Shown here: piece by piece, positions 20,381 through 29,070 of the stretch
Position numbering within the stretch: the stretch's first letter is position 1
Layout of the letters: each line of letters starts with the position of its first letter
NCBI GenBank assembly: GCA_016710745.1
Contig: JADJVB010000005.1
Span: 1 to 64,000, forward strand
DNA length: 64,000 nt
From: Chitinophagaceae bacterium
GTDB lineage: Bacteria > Bacteroidota > Bacteroidia > Chitinophagales > Chitinophagaceae
Reading direction: 5' to 3'
Program-made: the position numbers and the translations under genes
Notes under the pieces: model-generated
Told to the model about the DNA's origin: nothing
Seen by the model: only the letters and a program-made list of their open reading frames with translations
Databases searched by the model: none

Positions 20381-20407
20381 ATACCGAAGAAATTCTTCGG
20401 TATTTTT
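20381..20407 (+). terminator. intrinsic terminator
   Basis: ATACCGAAGAA-A-TTCTTCGGTAT followed by a T run, 23 bp after the small charged gene. Confidence 0.65.
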
Positions 20408-20456
20408 TACCGGCGTGATATATTTTTCGACTGGGGGCGAAAAGCCGTTAGGGAAC

Positions 20457-20472
20457 CCCGATAGTTTCGGGA
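20457..20472. repeat. CCCGATAG palindrome, degenerate copy
   Basis: CCCGATAGTTTCGGGA is an imperfect copy of the perfect 18-bp palindrome at 29001-29018. Related copies lie at 60792 and 63609. Confidence 0.4.
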
Positions 20473-20544
20473 ACGTTTAACTCAGGCTTGCGCCTGTTGG
20501 AGGCGTCTCAGGATCATTTCCGGCAATTTGCTTTCATTAATTAT

Positions 20545-20991
20545 TTACTTCACGAGTTTCACATTAATGGCATTGGATCCGCGTGGCCCCATTTCAATTT
20601 CAAAACTCACTTTATTATTTTCTTTAACCGCTTCCGTTAACGCGTTGATGTGTACAAATACACTTTCCTGTGATTGCTTGTCTTTTATAAAACCAAATCC
20701 TTTATCGTGATCGAAAAAAGTAACAATACCGGTCCTGCTGACCGCAGTGTCATTGGCAGGATCGTGTTTGGGTATGCCAATCTCTATATCTTCTGCTTTG
20801 ATGATGACCTTTTTCCTTGGATCAGGAGGCGTAGCCGACAGGTTGCCATACTCATCCACGTAAGCGATCATATTACCGGGATCCTCACCATGGTTTGTAT
20901 TATCTGCCCGTTCCTGTTTTTTCTCTGCTTTTTCCTTCTTTTTCTGCCTTTTTTTCTTTTCCCTTTCTTTTTTGTTCCATGTTTCTGCCAT
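20545..20991 (-). CDS. cold-shock domain protein with charged N-terminal extension
   Basis: 148 residues. Residues 1-30 are extremely Lys/Glu-rich (KKEREKKKRQKKKEKAEKK). A linker of about 55 residues follows, then a cold-shock OB domain (about 86-148) with RNP1 KGFGFI, RNP2 VFVHI and TGIVTFFDHD. These proteins bind single-stranded RNA or DNA and act as RNA chaperones. The start at 20991 is chosen because the open frame upstream passes through a palindromic repeat that spells PACRQAG, a known false-ORF signature in this phylum. Usual CspA length is about 70, so this is the longer Bacteroidota type. Confidence 0.85.
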   Translation of the reverse strand: MAETWNKKEREKKKRQKKKEKAEKKQERADNTNHGEDPGNMIAYVDEYGNLSATPPDPRKKVIIKAEDIEIGIPKHDPANDTAVSRTGIVTFFDHDKGFGFIKDKQSQESVFVHINALTEAVKENNKVSFEIEMGPRGSNAINVKLVK

Positions 20992-21169
20992 AATGCTACT
21001 GACTGGTTTTATGATTATAGATGATGATCTTATACCTGAAGAAAAAACGTAACGATTTTCGGGAGATACACGCAAAGATAAGCTAATAGTAGGTTTAATC
21101 AATATAAGCCGATTGATACAATATATGGCAGCACCCGTTTGCATGATATCGTGCCCTTTGCCCTGATGC

Positions 21170-21209
21170 AAACCTGCCTGCCGGCACGCGGGTTTGCGCC
21201 AGTTAGACG
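21170..21209. repeat. CCTGCCTGCCGGCA palindrome plus GCGCCAGTT unit
   Basis: GCAAACCTGCCTGCCGGCAC then GCGGGTTTGCGCCAGTTAG. The outer GCAAACC/GGTTTGC arms also pair, so it forms a hairpin. It relates to copies at 26722 and 26867. Confidence 0.55.
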
Positions 21210-21335
21210 AATAATTTATTTTACTATTTTCACATAAAAAACAGGCGCTCACAACCTTGTTTCCAAAATCAACAGAGTTGCAACAGTATGTTGATGTTTT
21301 TTATATTTTACGAAACCTTTCACTTAAACCCGCCG

Positions 21336-21398
21336 GCAGCGTTTGCGGTTGCACCGGTTGGCCGCGGGTAGTTTACGGTTCACCAACAACGGCAGCAG
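21336..21398. repeat. GTTGG...CCAAC repeat-like stretch
   Basis: GCACCGGTTGGCCGCGGGTA followed by GTTTACGGTTCACCAACAAC is similar in layout to 22629-22702 and 26779-26822. The remainder of 20992-21400 shows no gene. Confidence 0.4.
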
Positions 21399-21400
21399 TT

Positions 21401-22507
21401 TTAATTTCTCCTATTTTCTGATTTCATACTATTTTCAAGAGCCAGTGAGGCAATTTGTTTTGTGATTTCTGTGGGCGAGTTACAATCACAATTATTTAAT
21501 CCAATAACATATATATCTTCCCCGGGAAGATACACCGCCATTGATTTAAAGCCAAATATACTGCCTCCGTGTTCCCGGTCAGGAATTCCATTTATGTCTT
21601 TAATGAACCATCCATAACCATAGTTTATATGATTCCCGTTATTCAATTTATAATTAGCAAATGCCTGATTAATGGTGTTCTCGTTTACCAATAAGTTATT
21701 GCTCAACGCATTTTGCCACGTCAACATATCATCTGCATTCGACATTAATGAACCTGCAGCATAAGTTAATGTAAAACTGATGTGCCTGGCATTTACATAA
21801 CTGTCCTTTTTATGGTATCCCGACACCCTGTTTTTAATGAGTTGCCCGGAATTGGCGTAGAACGAAGACATCATCCCTGCTTTCTTAAATATATTATCCT
21901 CAACAAAACCGGCATAGCTTTGCCCTGACAGGGATTCAATAATATACCCTAAGATCACATAGCCCGAATTACAATATTTAAATTGTTCTCCCGGATCGAA
22001 ATCCATTGGCTCATTTTTAAAGAAATCAATAAGTTCCAACGGGGTTAAGTCATTTTGTGAAATATCATTTAGTGCCTTCATTTTAGTATAATCCTTTATC
22101 CCGGACGTATGGGTTAATAAATGATGCACTGTTATTTTTTTTCCGTGTGCGGGATAGTCGGGTATAAATTTTGTGATCTCATCCTGTAAATTAAGTTTAC
22201 CCTTTTCCACCAGCATTAAAATGGAAACTGCAGTAAATTGCTTTGTAATAGAGCCTATTTCAAAAATATGATCAGGTTTCATATCAACGTTTAACTCCAG
22301 GTTTGCCAGGCCAAAAGCTTTTTTATAGAGCATTTTCCCTTTCTGTGCAATTAAAAATACAGCTCCCGGGGAAGCAGGTTGGTACTTTACCTGCAACAGA
22401 CTGTCAATTTTTTGGTCAAATGATTGTGCGTAGCTTACTGTTTGAAATTGGAATATTACGAAAGCAAGTATTACCAAAAAGATTTTTTTACCAGGTATAA
22501 TTTTCAT
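21401..22507 (-). CDS. serine hydrolase, class C beta-lactamase-like (short paralogue)
   Basis: 368 residues with an N-terminal signal (to about 28, SYAQS) and a single beta-lactamase-fold domain. Catalytic motifs are S86-I-T-K89, Y178-C-N180 and H313-G-G. It is very similar to residues 25-350 of the 548-residue protein at 18193-19839 (shared NEPMDFDPGE, LGYIIE and AAGSLMS), so the two arose by duplication; this copy lacks the C-terminal beta domain. The substrate is unknown, with peptide or ester hydrolysis expected in the periplasm. Confidence 0.85.
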   Translation of the reverse strand: MKIIPGKKIFLVILAFVIFQFQTVSYAQSFDQKIDSLLQVKYQPASPGAVFLIAQKGKMLYKKAFGLANLELNVDMKPDHIFEIGSITKQFTAVSILMLVEKGKLNLQDEITKFIPDYPAHGKKITVHHLLTHTSGIKDYTKMKALNDISQNDLTPLELIDFFKNEPMDFDPGEQFKYCNSGYVILGYIIESLSGQSYAGFVEDNIFKKAGMMSSFYANSGQLIKNRVSGYHKKDSYVNARHISFTLTYAAGSLMSNADDMLTWQNALSNNLLVNENTINQAFANYKLNNGNHINYGYGWFIKDINGIPDREHGGSIFGFKSMAVYLPGEDIYVIGLNNCDCNSPTEITKQIASLALENSMKSENRRN

Positions 22508-22628
22508 TTTTTATTATGATTTACAGACAATTGTTTAATTATCTGTTTAGACGACGATATACATAACCTGGTTACAAAAAAAATCCGGATGCTGCCTTTT
22601 ACCGGCATCAAAACTCATTGGTCTAATG

Positions 22629-22702
22629 ATGGCGCAGGTTGGTGGGTAGTTGAACTTTCCCCGGTTGAGGGGTTTAGGTAACTCAACATTGGCGGAGGAT
22701 AT
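22629..22702. repeat. GTTGG...CAACAT...GGCGGAGG repeat copy
   Basis: GGCGCAGGTTGGTGGGTAG ... GGTAACTCAACATTGGCGGA compares with GCGCCAGTTGATGGGTTTAC and GTAACACCAACATCGGCGGA at 26779-26816. An internal CCCC-GGTTGA-GGGG hairpin is present. The gap 22508-22818 holds nothing else recognised. Confidence 0.45.
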
Positions 22703-22818
22703 CTTCAGGCCTTTTGACAGGTGTGGTAGTTGGAAAATACCAGGATACTGCAGGAGAAAAACAAAATCGTGTTTTAAAAACAAAATAACAACAAATACAA
22801 CAGTGGCCGTTGTTATTG

Positions 22819-23723
22819 TTACGCTACTATTTTCAATACCACATTACCCGTTTTTTGTCCGGATTCAACGTATTTATAAGCTTCTACAATCTGGTCTAAC
22901 TTATAAAGCCTGTCAATCACAGGTTTGTATTCACCCTTTTGAACAAGCTCTTTTAAAAATATTACATCCTTCTTAGTTATTGATGGTATTGGGAACAAAA
23001 GTTTCTTGCCACGCCAAAGCGGTGTTTTTTCAGTTAGTAAAGGCTTGCATTGTTTAAATGAGCTTTTGCCTACTGCATCAAAAATGAATTCAAATTTATT
23101 TTCTGTTTTTGTGAAATTCTGGGTTTGATAATCAATAACCCTATCTGCACCCAGGGATTTTGCCAGCGCTACATTTTTTGTATTGCAAACTGCGGTTACT
23201 ATTGCACCAAAATGTTTTAATAATTGAACGGCTGCAGAACCAATGGCTCCACTTGCTCCATAAACTAAAACATGTTGTCCGCGTTCAATTTTGCTGCCCT
23301 GATATCTACTAAGGCATAATGTGCTCCTTCTGTAAGTGCTGCGGCCGAATCAAAGCTTATGTTTTCCGGCATAGTTGTAAGTGCAGCTGTTTCATCAATG
23401 GTTAAATATGCTGCATGTCCGCCAAAGGTTTTGTCATTGTAGCCAAAAACTTTGTCACCTGGTTTGAATGATGTTACGCTTTTACCAATTTCTTCAATTA
23501 TACCTGCAAACTCACACCCTAATATTTGATATTTTGGCCGGAAAAGTCCACTCCAAAATCTCGAAATAAAATATTCGGCACTGCGGAAACCGCAGTCAGT
23601 ACGGTTTACAGTAGATGCATAAACCTTCACCAACACTTCGTTGTCTTTGGGTGTTGGTTTAGGAACCTCCATTAATCCGGCTACTTCCGGTGGCCCATAT
23701 TTTGTATATACAATTGCTTTCAT
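22819..23723 (-). pseudogene. zinc-type NAD(P)-dependent dehydrogenase (MDR family), frameshifted and internally shortened
   Basis: Medium-chain dehydrogenase/quinone-oxidoreductase-like. The N-terminal half (23265-23723) reads MKAIVYTKYGPPEV, NEVLVKVYASTVNRTDCGFR and GDKVFGYNDKTFGGHAAYL. The C-terminal half continues in another frame with GQHVLVYGASGAIGSAAVQL, the Rossmann GxGxxG equivalent, and ends GNVVLKIVA. Adding one A to the four-base run at 23289-23292 joins them into 301 codons. In the second half the segment normally found between LLTEK and TPLWRGKK (about 20 residues in relatives) is missing. The frameshift may be a sequencing error, but the deletion is not explained by that. Confidence 0.75.
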
Positions 23724-23792
23724 TTCTAAAATATATTATTGAAACCGGATGCTGTCCCAAGGAACACTTTCGCCCGTTGGAGTTCCGGTTAA

Positions 23793-24961
23793 TTACAGCC
23801 CAGGTGATTCTTTTTTTTCTTTATCAATTTCGTCAGTAATAGTTTTCACAAATTTGGCGACGGCAGCATGCCGCTCGTTACTATCAGCCTCAGGCCATGC
23901 ACTGTTGACTGCGATTACAAGTCGCCTCGCAGGGTCGATATGGATCATCTGGCCATAGATCCCCAATGCCTCAAAACTACTTCCATTAAAGATCCACCAA
24001 CCGTATCCATAGCCCCCACCGGGCCAAAGCGGTACTTGTATATGGGTAGCTGTGTTGAACCAATCATCGGGAACAATGGATTCACCATTGATGCGTCCGT
24101 CTTCGAGAACGAATTGTCCGAACCTGGCGAAATCACGGAGCGGCATCTGGAGGCAACAGCCTGCCATTTCCTGGCCAGTTCGATCCAGGGTCCAGGTGGC
24201 CGTTTGTTCCATACCGTAAGGAATCCATATCTTAGAAGAAAGGTATTGGGATAAGGTTTGATGGGTAGCTGCGCTAACAACAACACCCAGCAGGTGTGTT
24301 TCGCCTGTACTATACTTAAATTTTTGCCGGGTTCTGCCTCGGCCGGCAAACGCCGCATATAACTTACAGTTGCATTCATGCCCGGCTCTACCGGATCTGT
24401 AGAAAATTTGGCAATATCCCCATTCGGATCTGTGTAGTTCTCGTTCCATCGTACACCGGTGGTCATGGTGATGAGGTGGCGGATGGTCACGCTGTCGTAG
24501 GCGCTCCCTTTTAAATCGGGGATGTAATCCGTTACGTAATTGTTTACGCTTTTGATATAACCATCTTTAATGGCCGCCCCCACGAGGGTGCTCGTTACTG
24601 ACTTTGCAACAGACAGTGACGACCATCGGTTAGATTGGCTGTGCCCAAGCGCATAGCGTTCCAACCGGGTCTTTCCTTCCTGTAAAACGAGGAAGCCGGC
24701 TACTTTCTGTTCCTTTAGAAAATCTTCCAGTGCTTTTTCTTTTTTTCCGCCTTTGCTGAATGCGGCGATGGGCAATCCCTGCCGAAGCTCGTGTACCTTG
24801 TTACCCTTCAGCACTTCACGTTCTTGCTGTTTTATTTGCTGTGGGTTTTTTGAAAGTGAATCCGGGCTTGAAGTGCTTTGGGCAAGGGAGGAAGAACCCA
24901 GGGTTAGCATGATTGCCAGGCCGGCAAGGGATAGCATCTTTGAGTTAAGTAATGTACGCAT
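23793..24961 (-). CDS. serine hydrolase, class C beta-lactamase-like, apparent frameshift
   Basis: 389 residues after repair. The signal peptide is at MRTLLNSKMLSLAGLAIML... (ends SSLAQS). The first frame covers SVAK (SxxK nucleophile) and TTGVRWNENY up to EAEPGK; the second frame continues KFKYSTGETHLLG (YxT motif) and ends with GGYGYGWWIFNG and FVKTITDEIDK. One added A in the five-base run at 24321-24325 joins the frames exactly. This is a different subfamily from the two neighbouring hydrolases (no HGG; GIYGQMIHID instead). An alternative start at 24985 adds eight residues. Probably a periplasmic esterase or peptidase. Confidence 0.8.
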
Positions 24962-25130
24962 GATCTCATTTTTTTTTTCACTCATCAGAGCATGATTAAA
25001 GGGATTGATATCGTTTGAATATAAAAAAAATAAAAAAGATGGTTGTTTGGGGAGACATACTGGCAGGAGAGTCAACAAGAGATTCTTTAAAACCTCATGT
25101 GTTGAATTTAATAATTCCTTTGAGGAACAC

Positions 25131-25167
25131 TTGCGCCAGTTGGAAACTTACCTACGGCTGCAAAGAC
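25131..25167. repeat. dispersed GCGCCAGTTGG repeat copy
   Basis: TTGCGCCAGTTGGAAACTTA then CCTACGGCTGCAAAGAC is near identical to the 28940-28975 unit. Confidence 0.65.
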
Positions 25168-25169
25168 AT

Positions 25170-26488
25170 TTATTTTGTTACCATCCTCGTCCAGTTGATG
25201 AGTGTTTCAAAATATCCAGGCACAAACCGTTTCAACTCCGGCAGCTCGGTTGCATCAAGTTTACCTGTAGCAGTTTCAAAGTATGCATGGTTAGCCGATG
25301 GGAAAATTTTATAGGTAATATTCCTGTTACCGCTTTGTTCAAATATTTTTTTGAACAGTTCCATATTGGTTTTGGTATCGCTGTACCTGTCAAGTTCACC
25401 TGCCATTACAAGTACCGGGCACTTTAATGCAAGCAGCGCCGTATCAGCATGATAGTAACCATTCATTACCCAGAATTTATCCCTGCCAACACCATCACCT
25501 GTTCTTACAAACCAGGGCCTTTCTTTTGCAACAGGTAATGCTGCTTCAAAATTTTTCCGGTTGCCGGTTACGATCACTTCATACTTGGTAACACGAAAAT
25601 CATATATCTCTTTAATGGCCCACTCCGGTACACCAGCCTGCCTGTATGCACATGAACCATTGTACAGATGCTGTTCAACAGGTGTGACCACATTACCTGC
25701 ACTGATAATGATAAAAGAAAACAGGTCAGTCCTGCTAACAGCAAGCGGAGCCACCCATCCTCCCTGGCTATGCCCGAAAATGCCAATCTTCTTTGCATCA
25801 ATATTCTTTTGCTTTGCCATTAAACGTGCAGCCGCTGCCGCATCTTCTGCGTAATCGGAAAAAGGGGCTTTCCAGTTTTCCTCGCCAGGATTTTCAAGGC
25901 CTCTTTTATCATAGATGAATGCTGCTATCCCGTTACCAGCAAAAAGACAGGCAAGTCCACGACTGGCCTCCCTGGTCTCGGGGCCGGAACCATGTGTCAT
26001 CACAATGCAGGGAAAAGGGCCTTTCCCTTCAGGAAGTACCAAAGTGCCCGATAAACCAACAGCTCCGTTCTTAAACTTTTTATCTTCTTCTTTTAATTTT
26101 AGTTTTATTCCCGTTTTTCTTTGCCGTCCGATGTTATTACAACCTCTTTATTGTTATTTTTGAAACTGATCAGCCCTTCAATTTTATCAAACAATCCAAT
26201 AGCATTTCCATACTCAAAACTGCCGGGTGATGCTGCAGGCCTTATTCCTCTTATGTTTCCATCGGGGAATACCACATAAGGTCTCCCATCCATGGTTGCA
26301 AATGCTGCAAAACTTCCATCACTGAATTTATATACAGCTTTGGGGGGAATAGTATCGGCAGCGCTGCCTTTTTTTGAACTGTCGGAATGCAAATTTAGTG
26401 ACCGGGAAAAAATTAAGGGCGCAGACATTGAAGTTAAACAGGTAATGAAGATCAAAATTACCGGGTAAACAGTTTTTAAATATTTCAT
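25170..26488 (-). CDS. secreted alpha/beta hydrolase, apparent frameshift
   Basis: 439 residues after adding one A to the five-base run at 26114-26118. The N-terminal part (26105-26488) has a signal peptide and a beta region (VYKFSDGSFAAFATMDG, IEGLISFKNNNKE). The C-terminal part has the hydrolase domain: THGSGP (oxyanion-hole region), nucleophile elbow GHSQGGW, Asp in AGELDRYSD and His in SANHAYFE. Relatives include dienelactone-hydrolase-like and acyl-peptidase-like esterases. The joined linker LKLKEEDKKFKNGAVGLSGT matches the expected strand before such domains. The ORF for the hydrolase half alone begins with a TTG, which supports a broken longer gene. Confidence 0.8.
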
Positions 26489-26590
26489 AACACTAATTTT
26501 TTCGGGGAAAAAAGTTTGCTTATACTTACAGGGACAAATGATTTCTGAATATGTTGCATATCAGTTTTACACCACAGATACTATGTTTAC

Positions 26591-26783
26591 CTGCGCAGAT
26601 ATGCAGCCTCGCTTATGTGTGCTGACGTATCTCCCTCAGAGCGGGACAAGTTGTGCCATGTAAGAGCTTTTAAAATGTAAGGGTTGGCCGCTTTTATTGG
26701 GTAGCAGTATTAGTGGGCACAGACCTGCCTGCCGGTAGGCAAATACGCCAAAGCTCTTTTCCCGCCCTGCATATCTGCGCCAG
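26591..26783. repeat. 193-bp palindromic-ended repeat, copy A
   Basis: Begins CTGCGCAGATATGC and ends GCATATCTGCGCCAG, an inverted pair. Its interior (GTGCCATGTAAGAGCTTTTA, GCAGTATTAGTGGGCACAGA, CCGCCCTGC) matches copy B at 28059-28212. A 20-bp insert containing CCTGCCTGCCGGTAGGCAAA sits after GGGCACAGA relative to copy B. Confidence 0.75.
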
Positions 26784-26930
26784 TTGATGGGTTTACGTAA
26801 CACCAACATCGGCGGAGACGGCGGCAAGCAGTACGCCAGTTGGGAAACTTACCTACGCGGCAAAGACCTGCCTGCCGGCAGGCAAGTGCGCCAACGCTCT
26901 TTTCCCACCCTGCATATCTGCTAGTTGGAG
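26784..26930. repeat. composite of REP-like units next to copy A
   Basis: It contains ACACCAACATCGGCGGAGAC, a GCAGTACGCCAGTTGG unit (26829-26844), the perfect palindrome TGCCTGCCGGCAGGCA (about 26869-26884), and a partial right end of the 193-bp repeat (GCGCCAACGCTCTTTTCCCA, CCCTGCATATCTGC). No gene lies in 26489-27038. Confidence 0.65.
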
Positions 26931-27038
26931 GAAAAGTGATAGGGCCAGCATACCGGAAGATATAATAATGCTTTGTTAATATAAGCCAGTATGAGTAAAA
27001 TCATTTTTTAGCAGCAGACAATACGCTAAAATTGCGCT

Positions 27039-27449
27039 GTGAATCTTAAGAGAAAAATATCAGCTTTTATTTTTTTAACTGTTTACCTGTTTACTGCAGG
27101 TGCAACAATGGAGTTATTTAAATTACCGGCATTGGTCAGTCATTATTGTGATCACCGGGAAGAAAATAAGTCTATGACCCTAAGTACGTTTTTAATACAG
27201 CATTATTATTATGAAGATGGTACAGATAAAGATGTTGAAGAAGACAACAAACTGCCTTTTAAATCTTTGGAAAACGCCAACTCAGTTCCCTTTATTTCAC
27301 TTGCACCGCCGAATCTTCAGGTTAACTTAACCCGTACAAAAGGAGATATCATAAATTTATTTGGCATTTATACAAACCGGTCTCTGCCAGTCCAATATTT
27401 AAGTGCCATCTGGCAACCACCCCGCTATTGCTATTCTGTTACAGGATAA
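27039..27449 (+). CDS. small secreted or membrane-anchored protein of unknown function
   Basis: 136 residues. The N-terminal hydrophobic segment (ISAFIFLTVYLFTAGATME) is a signal or anchor. The rest has LPALVSHYCDHREENKSMTL, HYYYEDGTDKD and PFKSLENANS. Proteins with this HYCDHxxEN...FLxxHY signature recur in Bacteroidota beside metal-efflux genes, which suggests a metal-related role, but none are adjacent here. The stop is 30 bp before the DUF2231-like gene, so the two are probably an operon. Confidence 0.65.
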   Translation: MNLKRKISAFIFLTVYLFTAGATMELFKLPALVSHYCDHREENKSMTLSTFLIQHYYYEDGTDKDVEEDNKLPFKSLENANSVPFISLAPPNLQVNLTRTKGDIINLFGIYTNRSLPVQYLSAIWQPPRYCYSVTG

Positions 27450-27478
27450 TTTTTTATTTACATTTTAAATTTATAGCA

Positions 27479-27993
27479 ATGAACCAGACACATATTCATT
27501 TGTTGCTGAATCATTTCCCTATCATTGGAACACTGATCGGCAGTTGCCTCTTATTATGGGGCATCATCAAAAAGAACGGCCAGATAAAATCAATATCGGC
27601 ATTTGTATTGGCAGCCATGGCCTTGATAGCCATTCCGGTATTTTTAACCGGCGAACCTGCTGAAGAATCTGTTGAACATATAAACGGTGTATCAGAAAAG
27701 ATGATATCACTTCATGAAGAGGCCGCTGAAATTGCCATCTGGCTGATGGGCATAACCGGTATCATTTCTTTGGCTGCCCTGTTTTTGGGCTGGAAAAAAC
27801 ATAAACAGGCAAACATCGTTTTTTACTCGCTTTTATTTTATCTGCGGTATGTTTTGCATCTATGGCACGTACAGGCTATTTAGGCGGACAGATACGTCAT
27901 ACTGAAATAAGCAACGCTAATAGTGCTGACAAGCAGATCGATAAAGAACATGAAAAAGAAAAAGAAAAAACCGGAGAAAAGGAAGATGATTGA
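27479..27993 (+). CDS. DUF2231-like integral membrane protein, apparent frameshift
   Basis: 171 residues after repair. Four hydrophobic spans: the first starts HLLLNHFPIIGTLIGSCLLLW, typical of DUF2231-type proteins; then ISAFVLAAMALIAIPVF, IAIWLMGITGIISLAALFLG and, in the repaired frame, FLLAFILSAVCFASMARTGY. An acidic/Lys tail (KEHEKEKEKTGEKEDD) ends at 27993. One T added to the six-base run at 27819-27824 joins the frames. Otherwise the protein stops 110 bp early, within the fourth span. Function unknown. Confidence 0.72.
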
Positions 27994-28058
27994 TTGAATT
28001 ATGGCTGGCAATATTTGTAAGTTGCCAGCCTTAATTTTTGACTCATCCAATGTCATTA

Positions 28059-28212
28059 CTGGCGCAGATATGCGGCCATGACTTTGTGTGCAAGCGTATC
28101 GGTGCCATGTAAAAGCTTTTAAATTGTTTGGCCTGGCTGGTTTTATATTTTGGCAGTATTAGTGGGCACAGATACGCCAACGCTCTTTAACCGCCCTGCA
28201 TATCTGCGCCAG
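28059..28212. repeat. 154-bp palindromic-ended repeat, copy B
   Basis: Perfect 15-bp terminal inverted repeats CTGGCGCAGATATGC and GCATATCTGCGCCAG. The interior is shared with copy A at 26591-26783. It has no coding capacity and lies just downstream of the RAYT gene, like a MITE or REP doublet. Confidence 0.75.
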
Positions 28213-28220
28213 TGATCTGT

Positions 28221-28238
28221 CTGCGCCAGTTGGTAAAC
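28221..28238. repeat. GCGCCAGTTGG unit abutting the RAYT stop codon
   Basis: CTGCGCCAGTTGGTAAAC ends two bases before the transposase gene's 3' end. Confidence 0.6.
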
Positions 28239-28239
28239 A

Positions 28240-28758
28240 TTAACTCCCGCTATAGTGAGTAATAAAGTCGAACTCATCAATACCCAATTCATAGAATTTT
28301 GCCGAGGAATATTTATAGTCTTCGGGATTAGTTACCAACCCGGCAGAAACGGGATTTTCGTGAATATAATCCAGCTTTTGCATAAAAACATTTTCTGTAA
28401 ATAATTCAATACTTAGTGATTCCCTTTTCCAAACCTGGTGTTTTCTGTCATATTTATTTACCTTAATTTCTTCCAATATTCCGGGCCTGGTTTCTGATAG
28501 TTTTTTCATTATCCTTTTTGCAGTGAGTGTTGTAAAGGATGTTTGTATTTGAGTAAGGGTGTAATGTTGTAATGGCTGCCATATAATATGAACATGATTA
28601 CTCATGATCACAAAAGCATTCACCTCTACCCTGCTGTCGCTGACTAAAAATTTAAGACAGTCAACAATGATGTCTTTATACTCGTCATCCTTTAATAAGT
28701 TATTCCACTTGTGAATGGTAGCTGTGAAAAACTGAGGCCAGATAGTTGGGAATTTCAT
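28240..28758 (-). CDS. REP-associated tyrosine transposase (RAYT, Y1/HUH family)
   Basis: 172 residues. The HUH motif is in VIMSNHVHIIW (H55, H57), the divalent-metal ligand of IS200/IS605-like single-strand transposases. The C-terminal KLDYIHENPVSAGLV and EDYKYSSAKFYEL are typical of RAYTs, with a candidate catalytic Tyr near the YIHENP helix. RAYTs cut and join hairpin-forming REP sequences rather than move as classic IS elements. This gene is flanked on both sides by hairpin repeats (28059-28238 and 28832-29070), the expected arrangement. It appears intact. The start ATG gives FPTIWPQFFTATIH, a usual first strand. Confidence 0.88.
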   Translation of the reverse strand: MKFPTIWPQFFTATIHKWNNLLKDDEYKDIIVDCLKFLVSDSRVEVNAFVIMSNHVHIIWQPLQHYTLTQIQTSFTTLTAKRIMKKLSETRPGILEEIKVNKYDRKHQVWKRESLSIELFTENVFMQKLDYIHENPVSAGLVTNPEDYKYSSAKFYELGIDEFDFITHYSGS

Positions 28759-28831
28759 TTGATGAAATTAATGCAGATTTTGCTTTTGTAATATCTGAAA
28801 TTTAAGGTTGCCACTCTTAAACTTGAGCTGC

Positions 28832-28858
28832 CGCCGCCTGGGTTTTAACCAGCGGCGA
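28832..28858. repeat. GC-rich hairpin upstream of the RAYT gene
   Basis: CGCCGCCTGG-GTTTTAA-CCAGCGGCG forms a stem with one bulge, 75 bp upstream of the RAYT start. Confidence 0.5.
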
Positions 28859-28929
28859 TTTAAATTGTGGGGCTTGTTATTATTTTGTGCGGCTGGACTC
28901 GGCAACGCCGTTGGTCGAAGCCCAGACGG

Positions 28930-29070
28930 CGGCAGGCAGTGCGCCAGTTGGGGAACTTACCTACGGCGGCAAAGACGGCGGCAGGCAGTGCGCCAGTTGG
29001 TCCCGATAGCTATCGGGATTACCTACGGCGGCAAAAGTTGGGGCGCCAAACACTTGCGCCAGTTGGGGGA
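28930..29070. repeat. tandem REP-like units with embedded 18-bp palindrome
   Basis: Unit 1 (28930-28978) and unit 2 (28979-29040) both start GGCAGGCAGTGCGCCAGTTGG. Unit 1 continues GGAACTTACCTACGGCGGCA. Unit 2 has TCCCGATAGCTATCGGGA (29001-29018, a perfect palindrome) in place of the GGAAC, then continues TTACCTACGGCGGCAAA. A third partial unit ends the tract. The gap 28759-29070 holds no gene. Confidence 0.8.

Noticed and set aside
20992..21252. Upstream extension of the cold-shock gene containing PACRQAG
   Set aside because: That peptide comes from the CCTGCCTGCCGGCA palindrome and is a false-ORF signature.
22547..22783. 78-residue ORF between the hydrolase and dehydrogenase genes
   Set aside because: It spans a REP-like repeat and has no coding character.
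25638..25660. CCTGCCTGTATGCA in the hydrolase gene as an inserted palindrome (peptide YRQAG)
   Set aside because: Match to the palindrome is partial and the peptide fits a normal helix; not enough evidence for insertion.
28930..29070. Tandem repeat resembling a small CRISPR array
   Set aside because: Units are about 50-60 bp with no unique spacers of constant length, and the same unit occurs dispersed; no cas genes.
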